DNA of 22,038 bases from Armatimonadetes bacterium UBA5352 (GTDB lineage Bacteria; Armatimonadota; Zipacnadia; Zipacnadales; UBA5352): assembly GCA_002411015.1 (NCBI GenBank), contig DHPY01000036.1, positions 16,807 to 38,844 of the forward strand. Direction: 5' to 3'. How positions within the stretch are numbered: position 1 is the stretch's first letter; each line of letters starts with the position of its first letter. Both the position numbers and the translations under genes were made by a program. Positions 1 through 8,251 of the stretch are shown here, piece after piece. The notes beneath the pieces were generated by a model that was not told where the DNA came from, did no database searches, and saw only the letters and a program-made list of their open reading frames with translations.

Positions 1-1
1 G

Positions 2-23
2 GGGCGGGCTTCCTTGCCCGCCC
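2..23. terminator. GC-rich perfect hairpin at the window edge
   Basis: An 8-bp perfect inverted repeat (GGGCGGGC at 2-9 and GCCCGCCC at 16-23) encloses a 6-base loop. It lies about 105 bases before the hsp20 start and could be the transcription terminator of a gene that ends left of the window. No T-tract follows on either strand, so a rho-independent terminator is only a guess. It could also belong with the neighbouring palindrome at 55-75 as part of a repeat element. Confidence 0.35.
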
Positions 24-54
24 GGATGGGGCCAACGCAACACGATGTTACGTC

Positions 55-75
55 GCACGGGCGAGACGCCCGTGC
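55..75. repeat. REP-like GC palindrome
   Basis: GCACGGGCG (55-63), a 3-base loop AGA, and CGCCCGTGC (67-75) form a perfect 9-bp stem. Read on the + strand the region gives the peptide TGETPVPQ. From memory, this peptide recurs in spurious ORF translations from repeat-rich genomes of Planctomycetes and Armatimonadota-like bacteria, which suggests a dispersed palindromic repeat. The copy number cannot be judged from one window. Confidence 0.5.
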
Positions 76-128
76 CGCAGTTGGGACGAGGGGGGAGGAA
101 CGACGAACCGCATCGAGGAGATAACGAC

Positions 129-557
129 GTGAACCGGCCGACTGATCCACTGAGACAGATGCAGGTGCTGCGCGAGAGGCTGCGGGAGGCGATGGCGGTT
201 GAGCGCCACCGCCGGGCGGTCGCCGCGCAGACATGGCAGCCGCCGACGGACCTGCGCGTCACCGACGCGGCGTACGAGATCACTCTCGATCTGCCCGGCG
301 CCTCGCGGGATGCCATTGAGCTGACGGCCGATGACGGCGTGCTGCGTGTCCGCGGTGAGGTAGCCCCGCCCGCGGATCTTGGGGAGCTCCGGCGCCTGCG
401 CTCGGAGCGTATGCTGGGGCGTTTCGCGCGCGCGGTGCGGCTGCCGTCAGATGCCGACATCACGAACACACGCGCCACGCTGGCGGATGGCGTGCTGACG
501 ATCATTGTCGGCCGCCGCTCGGGCGGCGGGCGCATCACGATAGATATCGAAGAGTGA
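129..557 (+). CDS. Small heat shock protein, Hsp20/alpha-crystallin family
   Basis: This is a 142-aa ATP-independent holdase that binds unfolding proteins in the cytoplasm and hands them to DnaK/DnaJ and Hsp100. The alpha-crystallin domain covers about residues 38-135; it includes the DLPGA segment and the family signature ATLADGVLTI. The C-terminal ITI matches the IxI motif used in oligomer assembly. A longer frame opens at 45, but GTG at 129 is preferred because GAGGAG lies at 115-120, eight bases upstream, and because the extra residues come from the palindromic repeat at 55-75. The stop is 6 bases before the dnaJ start, so the two are almost certainly cotranscribed. I see no HAIR or CIRCE operator upstream. 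Confidence 0.93.
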   Translation: MNRPTDPLRQMQVLRERLREAMAVERHRRAVAAQTWQPPTDLRVTDAAYEITLDLPGASRDAIELTADDGVLRVRGEVAPPADLGELRRLRSERMLGRFARAVRLPSDADITNTRATLADGVLTIIVGRRSGGGRITIDIEE

Positions 558-563
558 GCGAAC

Positions 564-1709
564 TTGCGAGTTGACCAGAAGCCCGACTTCTACGAGATCC
601 TGGGCGTCGAGAGCAACGCCTCGGCCGATGAGATCAAGAAGGCCTACCGCCGGCTCGCCCGGGAGTACCACCCGGACGTGAATCCCGGCGACAAGGAGGC
701 CGAATCGCGCTTCAAGGAGATCTCCCAGGCCTACCAGACGCTCAAGGACCCGGAGAAGCGGCAGAAGTACGATCAGTTCGGAGACGCTTGGGACCAGGCC
801 CAGCAGAGCGGCCAGTGGCAGCAGGGAGACTTCCAGGACTTCGTGCAGCAGCAGTATGGCGCAGGCTCCTTCCGCGATGTCTTCGGTGACCTCTTCGGCG
901 ACCTTGGCGGCGGCGGAGGTCGGGGCTTCACCTTCACGACCGGCGGGCGCAGCCGCGTCCGACCGGAGCCCGGGCCCACGCGCGGCCCTGATGTGGAGTA
1001 TGAGCTGCCGGTGAGCTTCGAGGAAGCTGTCCACGGCGCTGAGAAGCAGATCTCGCTGACGCTCTCCGACCGCTGCCCGGAGTGTGAGGGGATGGGCGGG
1101 GAGACCCAGACCTGTCCGGCCTGCGGAGGCACCGGCCAGGCGCAGAGCGGGGGCGGCTTCTTCAACCTCGGCGCCGCCTGCCAACAGTGCCATGGTACAG
1201 GTCGAGTGGTGACCACGCGCTGCAAGACCTGCCGCGGCGCCGGCGAGGCCAGCCGCAGCCGGCGGATCACCGTCAAGGTGCCTGCAGGCGTGGATGCCGG
1301 CTCGAAGGTCCGCGTGCGCGGCGAGGGCGGCCGCGGGATATCAGGAGGACCGGCCGGAGACCTCATCCTGACGATCCGCGTGCAGCCACACGAGTTCTTC
1401 CAGCGCGATGGCGACGACATCCGGGTGGAGCTGCCGGTGAGCTTCACGGAGGCAGCGCTCGGCGCGAAGGTGAGCGTGCCCACGATCGATGGGAACGTGA
1501 CGATGACGATCCCTGCCGGCACGCAGAGCGGCCAGGAACTGCGCCTGAAGGGCCGCGGTGTCAAGCATCTCGGCGAGGGCGGCCGGGGCGACCAGTACGT
1601 GACGATCAGCGTGAGGGTGCCGGAGAAGCTCACGGCCGAGCAGCGCGAGATGCTCGAGCGCTTCGGCGAATCCTGGAGCCCTGAGTTGCGCGGAACACCG
1701 CTCAGATGA
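564..1709 (+). CDS. dnaJ: Chaperone protein DnaJ (type I Hsp40)
   Basis: This 381-aa cochaperone stimulates DnaK ATPase and delivers substrates. The J domain spans about residues 8-72 with HPD at 36-38. A Gln-rich then Gly/Phe-rich linker (about 76-130) contains a run of five glycines. The zinc region at about 171-227 has all four CxxCxGxG repeats (CPECEGMG, CPACGGTG, CQQCHGTG, CKTCRGAG), followed by two C-terminal beta domains with the SFTEAALG segment. The start appears to be TTG at 564, since no ATG lies before the J domain and the hsp20 stop is just upstream; GAGTGAG near 552-558 is a weak ribosome site. dnaK and grpE are not in the window and may lie to the left or elsewhere. Confidence 0.96.
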   Translation: MRVDQKPDFYEILGVESNASADEIKKAYRRLAREYHPDVNPGDKEAESRFKEISQAYQTLKDPEKRQKYDQFGDAWDQAQQSGQWQQGDFQDFVQQQYGAGSFRDVFGDLFGDLGGGGGRGFTFTTGGRSRVRPEPGPTRGPDVEYELPVSFEEAVHGAEKQISLTLSDRCPECEGMGGETQTCPACGGTGQAQSGGGFFNLGAACQQCHGTGRVVTTRCKTCRGAGEASRSRRITVKVPAGVDAGSKVRVRGEGGRGISGGPAGDLILTIRVQPHEFFQRDGDDIRVELPVSFTEAALGAKVSVPTIDGNVTMTIPAGTQSGQELRLKGRGVKHLGEGGRGDQYVTISVRVPEKLTAEQREMLERFGESWSPELRGTPLR

Positions 1710-1744
1710 GGGGACCCTGGCTGGAACACCATAGGTGAGTGTAC

Positions 1745-2125
1745 ATGAGACGCGATGAACCGCGCTATCAGATAGGCGTAGCGGCACGGATGCTCGAGTG
1801 CCACCCACAGACCCTGCGGCTGTATGAGAGGGAAGGACTCATCATCCCCTACCGCAGCCACGGCGGCGTAAGGCTCTACTGCGACGCCGATATCGAGCTG
1901 CTCCGGCGCATCCAGCGCTTCACGCAGGAGATGGGCGTGAACCTCGCGGGAGTGTCCATCATCCTGCGGCTGATCGAGCAGATCGAGGGGTTGCAGGACG
2001 AGGTCACGAGGCTGCGGGATGATATCCGGGAGGGCCCGAAGGCACTTGGCCCCGCGCGCATGGCTCCACCACGAGGACATAGCGTGCGAGTGCGGATCCG
2101 GGGCGCGGAGGAGCGGGAGGCGTAG
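1745..2125 (+). CDS. hspR: Heat-shock repressor HspR, MerR family
   Basis: This 126-aa MerR-fold DNA-binding protein has its helix-turn-helix and wing at about residues 7-48 (QIGVAARMLECHPQTLRLYE, then a GVRLY wing), followed by the HspR-typical segment around QEMGVNLAGV and a coiled-coil helix. In actinobacteria HspR represses dnaK, clpB and its own operon by binding HAIR repeats with DnaK as corepressor. Its position after dnaJ matches the classical dnaJ-hspR order. ATG at 1745 is chosen over GTG at 1739 because AGGTGA at 1733-1738 is correctly spaced only for the ATG. The C-terminal 35 residues are basic and poorly structured. I could not find a HAIR site (CTTGAGT-N7-ACTCAAG) in the window. 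Confidence 0.88.
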   Translation: MRRDEPRYQIGVAARMLECHPQTLRLYEREGLIIPYRSHGGVRLYCDADIELLRRIQRFTQEMGVNLAGVSIILRLIEQIEGLQDEVTRLRDDIREGPKALGPARMAPPRGHSVRVRIRGAEEREA

Positions 2126-2127
2126 CG

Positions 2128-2466
2128 ATGGCGGTTGAGCAGCTTCCGCATGAGGTATGGGACATCATAGACAGGATACGCGTCGGCTACGATCCTCAGA
2201 GGATCATCGTGTTCGGCTCGTATGCGCGGGGCACAGAGAGGAGCGGAAGCGATCTCGATCTGTTGGTCGTGAAGGATACCACTGCGCGCTGGGCCGATCG
2301 CGTTCGGGAGGTATCGAGGCTGGTCACACCTCGCAGGCTGCCGATGGACATCATTGTGAAGACGCCAGACGAGATTGAGGAAGCCCTGCGAGAGCGGGAG
2401 CTGTTCGTGCGACAGATCATCGAGGAGGGGATCGTCGCGTATGAGCGAGAACCGGCCTCGGCGTGA
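2128..2466 (+). CDS. MNT-type minimal nucleotidyltransferase (antitoxin-like)
   Basis: This 112-aa protein has the DNA polymerase beta-like fold, with the motif GS-x10-DxD at G30/S31 and D42/D44 and a third acidic residue at D74 (PMDIIV). All metal ligands are kept, so nucleotidyl transfer is plausible. MNT proteins commonly pair with HEPN proteins; in studied MntA/HepT pairs the MNT protein adds AMP to the HEPN toxin and neutralises it. The start follows the hspR stop by 2 bases, with GGGAGG at 2115-2120. It overlaps the HEPN gene by 26 bases, so both belong to the heat-shock transcript. A housekeeping or regulatory rather than toxin-antitoxin role is also possible. Confidence 0.85.
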   Translation: MAVEQLPHEVWDIIDRIRVGYDPQRIIVFGSYARGTERSGSDLDLLVVKDTTARWADRVREVSRLVTPRRLPMDIIVKTPDEIEEALRERELFVRQIIEEGIVAYEREPASA

Positions 2467-2872
2467 TGTGCTGGGCTGGGTGCGGAAGGCCGAGGAGGAC
2501 CGGGCCATGGCGTTGTATCTGAATCCGGACCTCCATCCCAATGGCATCTGTTTCCATTGTCAGCAGTGCATTGAGAAGTACCTCAAGGCACTGCTGGTTA
2601 GCCACGATGAGACACCCGAGCGGATGCATGACCTGATTGCCCTGGGGACTGAGAGCGCGGATCACGTGCCGGAAGTCAAAGACATCTTCCCGGATCTGGA
2701 GTTCCTGAACCCGTACTCGGTCATGATCCGGTATCCTGACAGGGACGCTGATCCGGGCGAAGCTCGGGATGCGGTAGAGGCCATGGATCATGCGAGAACC
2801 GTACTGCGCTCGATCCTGGCTGTGCCCGGCGACGACACCACCACCGGCGCCCCATGCGCCGAGACGCTATAG
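2441..2872 (+). CDS. HEPN domain protein, partner of the MNT protein
   Basis: This 143-aa, largely helical protein matches the HEPN (PF05168-like) pattern: CFHCQQCIEKYLKALLVSH at about residues 37-55 corresponds to the common FHAQQAxEKxLKALL motif, followed by RMHDL and later NPYSVMIRYPD. The start is ATG at 2441, preceded by GAGGAGGGG at 2422-2430; a longer frame from 2375 lies wholly inside the MNT gene and is unlikely. The RNase motif R-x4-6-H of HEPN toxins is not visible; the nearest pairs, PERMH and RDAVEAMDH, have the wrong spacing. A ribonuclease toxin is therefore uncertain, and a non-catalytic HEPN partner is equally possible. It ends 9 bases before the Clp ATPase gene. Confidence 0.8.
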   Translation: MSENRPRRDVLGWVRKAEEDRAMALYLNPDLHPNGICFHCQQCIEKYLKALLVSHDETPERMHDLIALGTESADHVPEVKDIFPDLEFLNPYSVMIRYPDRDADPGEARDAVEAMDHARTVLRSILAVPGDDTTTGAPCAETL

Positions 2873-2881
2873 ACAGGTGAC

Positions 2882-5317
2882 ATGATGGATTTCGAGAAGT
2901 TCACGAACCAGGCGAAGGAAACGATCGCGCAGAGCCAGCAGATTCTGCGCCGATACTCACATAACCAGCTCGACGTCGAGCACATCCTGCTCGCGATGCT
3001 CGAGCAGGAGAAGGGCGTGCCCCGCCGGATGCTCGAGCAGAGCGGCGTTCAGATCGCGGCGCTCGTGAGCCGGCTCGAGCGCGAGCTTGGCAGCCGCCCG
3101 CAGGTCTCCGGCGGCGGCGCCGATACCGGGCAGATCTACGTGACACCGCAGGCCAACCGGCTCTTCGACGCAGCGTGGAGCCGCGCGCAGCAGTTCGGCG
3201 ACAGCTTCGTGGCGGCCGAGCACCTCCTGCTCGCGATGCTCGACATCACCTCGCCCGCCACACGTCTGCTACAGGAGGCCGGCGCCACCGAGCAGGCGCT
3301 GCTGGAGGCGCTGCGCGACATCCGTGGCAGCCGCGGCGTGCATGATGAGGGTGCGGAGGCGGGCTACGAGGCACTCGAGCGCTTCACCCGTGACCTCACC
3401 GAGCTCGCCCACGAGGGCAAGCTCGACCCGGTCATCGGCCGCGACAGGGAGATCCGTCGCGTCATCCAAGTCCTCTCCCGACGCACCAAGAACAACCCGG
3501 TGCTGATCGGTGAGGCCGGCGTCGGCAAGACCGCCGTCGTCGAGGGCCTTGCGCAGGAGATAGCCTCGGGCGCTGCGTCGCAGGTGCTCGGTGAGAAGCG
3601 CGTGCTCGCGCTTGACCTCGCCGGGATGATCGCGGGCAGCAAGTACCGCGGTGAGTTCGAGGAGCGGCTGAAATCCGTCATAGATGAGATCCGCGCGGCG
3701 GAGGGCGCGATCATCGTCTTCATTGATGAGCTGCATACGGTCGTCGGCGCGGGCGCGGCCGAGGGCGCGATGGACGCGAGCAACATGCTCAAGCCGGCCC
3801 TGGCCCGCGGTGAGCTGCAGGCGATCGGCGCCACCACGCTCGACGAGTACCGCCAGAACATCGAGAAGGACCCGGCGCTCGAGCGGCGCTTCCAGCCGAT
3901 CGTGGTCGAGGAGCCGACGGTCGAGCAGACCATCGAGATCCTCCGCGGGCTGCGTGAGCGCTACGAGCAGCACCACGGCGTCAAGATCAGCGATGAGGCG
4001 ATCGAGGCAGCGGCGGAGCTTGCCGACCGGTACATCTCCGACCGGAAGCTGCCCGATAAGGCCATCGACGTGATCGACGAGGCCGCGAGTAAGCTGCGGA
4101 TCGACAGGTTCGACCTTCCGCCGAGCCCGGAGGATCTGCGGCGGCGCGTCGAGGAGCTCATTGCGAAGGGCCAGCAGGAGGCGCAGGCTGGTCAATACGA
4201 AGCCGCACAGCGCATCCGGGCGGAGATCGAGGATCTGCAGGAACGGCTGCCGGCGGCGGAGGCGCAGTGGGAGGGTGTTGAGCAGATTGGCGACACGGTG
4301 GACGCCGAGGACGTGGCGGTGATCGTCGGCGACTGGACCGGCATCCCGGTCTCGCGCATGTTCGAGGAGGAGGCGGACAAGCTCCTGCAGATGGAAGCGC
4401 GGCTGCACGATCGCGTGAAGGGCCAGCACGAGGCCGTGGTGGCCGTCTCTGAGGCAATCCGGCGCGCGCGCACGGGTCTGAAGGACCCGCGCAGGCCGAT
4501 CGGCAGCTTCATCTTCCTCGGCCCCACGGGCGTCGGTAAGACCGAGCTTGCGCGGGCGCTGGCGGAGTTCATGTTCGACGATGAGGACGCGATGGTGCGC
4601 ATCGACATGTCGGAGTACATGGAGCGCCACGCGGTCTCGCGGCTGATCGGCGCGCCACCGGGCTACATCGGCTACGAAGAGGGCGGGCAGCTCACCGAGG
4701 CTGTGCGACGGCGCCCGTACCGCGTCATCCTGCTCGACGAGATCGAGAAGGCGCACCCGGATGTGTACAACATTCTGTTGCAGATTCTCGAGGATGGGCG
4801 CCTCACCGACAATACCGGCCGGATCGTGGACTTCAAGAACACCGTCATCATCATGACCAGTAACATCGGCAGCCAGTTCATCCGCCCACCGCATGAGGGC
4901 GACACAGAGGAGCAGGCGGCGGAGCACTACGAGACCATGCGCGAGATGGTCACGGCCGAGTTGCAGCAGCACTTCCGGCCGGAACTGCTCAACCGCATAG
5001 ACGAGGTCATCGTCTTCCACTCACTGACCGGCCGCGAGATCCGCGAGATCGTGGACCTGATGCTCGCGCAGGTCGGGAATCGACTAAGCGAACGCGCGAT
5101 CCGGTTGGACGCCACGCCCACGGCGAAGGATCTGCTGGCGGAGCGCGGCTACGACCCGCAGTTCGGTGCACGTCCGCTGCGCCGGGTGATCCAGAAGCTC
5201 GTGGAGAACCCGATCTCAGAGGGGATGCTGCGAGGTGAGTTCACCTCCGGCGACACGGTGCTGCTGGATGCCGAGGATGGCGAGGTGGTGCTGCGCGTGG
5301 GGGTGCCCGTTGAGTGA
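2882..5317 (+). CDS. Hsp100 AAA+ unfoldase, ClpB-like with short ClpC-like middle domain
   Basis: This 811-aa protein has two AAA+ modules and would remodel or disaggregate proteins. The N-domain with two Clp-N repeats (about 5-145) and the SRPQVSGGG...GQIYVTPQ linker look like ClpB. NBD1 has Walker A GEAGVGKT (210-217) and Walker B IIVFIDE (277-283). The middle segment (about 405-475) is only about 70 residues and carries a UVR-like helix, as in ClpC, instead of the roughly 120-residue ClpB coiled coil. NBD2 has GPTGVGKT (547-554) and VILLDE (615-620). No [LIV]-G-[FL] ClpP-docking loop is visible after TSNIGS (659-664), arguing for a ClpP-independent disaggregase. ATG codons at 2882 and 2885 are both possible; AGGTGA at 2875-2880 is very close, favouring 2885. 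Confidence 0.93.
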   Translation: MMDFEKFTNQAKETIAQSQQILRRYSHNQLDVEHILLAMLEQEKGVPRRMLEQSGVQIAALVSRLERELGSRPQVSGGGADTGQIYVTPQANRLFDAAWSRAQQFGDSFVAAEHLLLAMLDITSPATRLLQEAGATEQALLEALRDIRGSRGVHDEGAEAGYEALERFTRDLTELAHEGKLDPVIGRDREIRRVIQVLSRRTKNNPVLIGEAGVGKTAVVEGLAQEIASGAASQVLGEKRVLALDLAGMIAGSKYRGEFEERLKSVIDEIRAAEGAIIVFIDELHTVVGAGAAEGAMDASNMLKPALARGELQAIGATTLDEYRQNIEKDPALERRFQPIVVEEPTVEQTIEILRGLRERYEQHHGVKISDEAIEAAAELADRYISDRKLPDKAIDVIDEAASKLRIDRFDLPPSPEDLRRRVEELIAKGQQEAQAGQYEAAQRIRAEIEDLQERLPAAEAQWEGVEQIGDTVDAEDVAVIVGDWTGIPVSRMFEEEADKLLQMEARLHDRVKGQHEAVVAVSEAIRRARTGLKDPRRPIGSFIFLGPTGVGKTELARALAEFMFDDEDAMVRIDMSEYMERHAVSRLIGAPPGYIGYEEGGQLTEAVRRRPYRVILLDEIEKAHPDVYNILLQILEDGRLTDNTGRIVDFKNTVIIMTSNIGSQFIRPPHEGDTEEQAAEHYETMREMVTAELQQHFRPELLNRIDEVIVFHSLTGREIREIVDLMLAQVGNRLSERAIRLDATPTAKDLLAERGYDPQFGARPLRRVIQKLVENPISEGMLRGEFTSGDTVLLDAEDGEVVLRVGVPVE

Positions 5318-5399
5318 GGTGGGAGTCGCGATGATCTGGAGGGGATCTGCGGCAGTGCGGCGAACCTTCGCGCTCAGAGGTCACGCCGACGCATGATGC

Positions 5400-5428
5400 T
5401 TGCAGCGAAAGCGCTGGCACGGTAGAAT
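5400..5428 (+). promoter_or_regulatory. Sigma70-type promoter of groES-groEL
   Basis: TTGCAG (5400-5405) and TAGAAT (5423-5428) are separated by exactly 17 bases, matching 4 of 6 and 5 of 6 consensus positions. Transcription would start near 5435, giving a leader of about 90 bases. There is no CIRCE (TTAGCACTC-N9-GAGTGCTAA) or HAIR repeat around it, so the heat-shock control of this operon is not evident. Confidence 0.6.
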
Positions 5429-5455
5429 GGCTGTCCCGCAATGACGGGGAACTCT

Positions 5456-5479
5456 CCCACGGCGATTTCGTGCCGTGGG
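5456..5479 (+). promoter_or_regulatory. Leader hairpin of groES-groEL mRNA
   Basis: CCCACGGC (5456-5463) and GCCGTGGG (5472-5479) form a perfect 8-bp stem with an 8-base loop in the predicted groES 5' UTR. The left arm overlaps CTCCC (5454-5458), which could pair instead with the groES ribosome site GGGAG (5509-5513). Two mutually exclusive structures are therefore possible. A regulatory role is only an inference. Confidence 0.4.
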
Positions 5480-5524
5480 ATGATGGTTGACTGGAGCAAG
5501 CACATGAAGGGAGGACAGACACTG

Positions 5525-5809
5525 ATGGGTATTCGTCTGCTGGGTGACCGGGTAATGGTGCAGCGTGCGGATGCGGAGACGACCGCGGGCGGCATCCACC
5601 TGCCCGAATCCGCTCAGGAGCGGCCGCAGAAGGCCGAAGTCATCGCCGTGGGTGAGGGGCGCAGGCTGGACAGCGGGAAGGTGATCGCGCCGGACCTGAA
5701 GGTCGGCGACACGGTCATCATCTCGAAGTATGGTGGGACCGAGATCACGGTTGATGGCAAGGACTACCTGATCATGGAGAGCGGTCAGGTATTGGCGAAG
5801 GAAGCGTAG
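5525..5809 (+). CDS. groES: Co-chaperonin GroES
   Basis: This 94-aa Hsp10 subunit forms the heptameric lid of the GroEL chamber. The family opening (LLGDRVMVQRADAE), mobile loop (about residues 18-28, ETTAGGIHLPE) and conserved KVGDTVIISKYGGTEI and DYLIMES segments are all present, and the length is normal. ATG at 5525 is preceded by GGGAGG (5509-5514). A longer frame from 5441 runs through the leader hairpin and has no typical GroES residues, so it is rejected. groEL follows after 45 bases, the usual bicistronic arrangement. Confidence 0.97.
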   Translation: MGIRLLGDRVMVQRADAETTAGGIHLPESAQERPQKAEVIAVGEGRRLDSGKVIAPDLKVGDTVIISKYGGTEITVDGKDYLIMESGQVLAKEA

Positions 5810-5854
5810 TCAGTCACACATTGAAATCCTCAGCCGAAAGGGAGAACCACGACC

Positions 5855-7447
<1,593 letters not shown>

Positions 7448-7480
7448 CCGAAGCCCTTCTCGGCCGCTGACGCACGCGAC

Positions 7481-7509
7481 ACGGGGCGGGTCTGGTCGGC
7501 CCGCCCCGT
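7481..7509 (+). terminator. Terminator hairpin after groEL
   Basis: ACGGGGCGGG (7481-7490) and CCCGCCCCGT (7500-7509) make a perfect 10-bp GC-rich stem with a 9-base loop, 33 bases after the groEL stop. The trailing T-run is weak (TTCACT), but stem strength and position fit the end of the groESL transcript, separating it from the rhomboid gene. Confidence 0.7.
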
Positions 7510-7546
7510 TCACTGGACGCGCGCTCGTTGATAGCTGGAGAAGCCG

Positions 7547-8239
7547 ATGCTGCCGCTACGCGACAACATACCGTCACGCACCTTCCCGATCGTCAATGTC
7601 GGGATCATCATCGCGTGCGTGGTCGTCTTCTTCTTCCAGATGGGCTCGGGCGGCGGAGCGAGCTGGGCATTCAGCCCCGGGATGCTCAGCCCCACGCGTG
7701 GACCAGGCATCGGCCCCGCCGCGACATCGCTCTTCCTGTCGATGTTCATGCATGGGGGCCTCATGCATCTCGCGGGCAACATGCTCTTTCTGTGGGTCTT
7801 CGGCGACAACGTCGAGGACCGCATGGGGCACCTGAAGTACCTGATCTTCTACCTCGTGACCGGCGTGGCCGCGACGCTCGCACACTCGGCCTTCGCCCTC
7901 ATGACAGGCACCGGGCACATCTCGCTCGTAGGGGCTTCAGGGGCGATCGCGGGGGTACTGGGCGCATACCTCGTGCTCTTCAGGCACGCGCGAGTGCGCA
8001 CGCTTGTGATCTTCTTCTTCATCACCGTGGTTGAGATCCCGGCGGGCTTCTTCCTCGTCTTCTGGTTCATCATCCAGGTGCTGAGCATCGGCGCGCAATC
8101 AGGCGTCGCTTACATTGCCCACGTCGGAGGCTTTGTTACGGGCTGGCTGCTCGTGCGGGTGATGGCGGACACCACGCAGCCGCGACCGCCACTGCCACCG
8201 CCTCCTCCCCCACGCGTCACCAGTCTGCGGATTGAGTGA
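7547..8239 (+). CDS. Rhomboid family intramembrane serine protease
   Basis: This 230-aa polytopic membrane protein cleaves transmembrane substrates within the bilayer. The first hydrophobic segment is at about 14-31, with further segments around 58-87, 97-116, 124-145, 152-180 and 185-205. The catalytic Ser is in GASG (129-132, Ser131) and the catalytic His is in AHVGGF (His192). The conserved MHGGLMHLAGNM (68-79) supplies the oxyanion-side His and Asn. The C terminus is a proline-rich tail containing a run of seven prolines. GGAG at 7537-7540 sets ATG 7547. It follows the groEL terminator, so it probably has its own promoter. The stop is 12 bases from the convergent malic enzyme stop. Substrate unknown. 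Confidence 0.93.
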   Translation: MLPLRDNIPSRTFPIVNVGIIIACVVVFFFQMGSGGGASWAFSPGMLSPTRGPGIGPAATSLFLSMFMHGGLMHLAGNMLFLWVFGDNVEDRMGHLKYLIFYLVTGVAATLAHSAFALMTGTGHISLVGASGAIAGVLGAYLVLFRHARVRTLVIFFFITVVEIPAGFFLVFWFIIQVLSIGAQSGVAYIAHVGGFVTGWLLVRVMADTTQPRPPLPPPPPPRVTSLRIE

Positions 8240-8251
8240 CCGCACGCCCCG

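Noticed and set aside
3269..5020. 583-codon - strand open frame inside the Hsp100 gene
   Set aside because: Shadow of a highly conserved AAA+ coding region; no motif of its own.
5318..5524. CIRCE or HAIR operator before groES
   Set aside because: No TTAGCACTC/GAGTGCTAA or CTTGAGT/ACTCAAG repeat, even degenerate, is present; only the promoter-like hexamers and the leader hairpin are seen.
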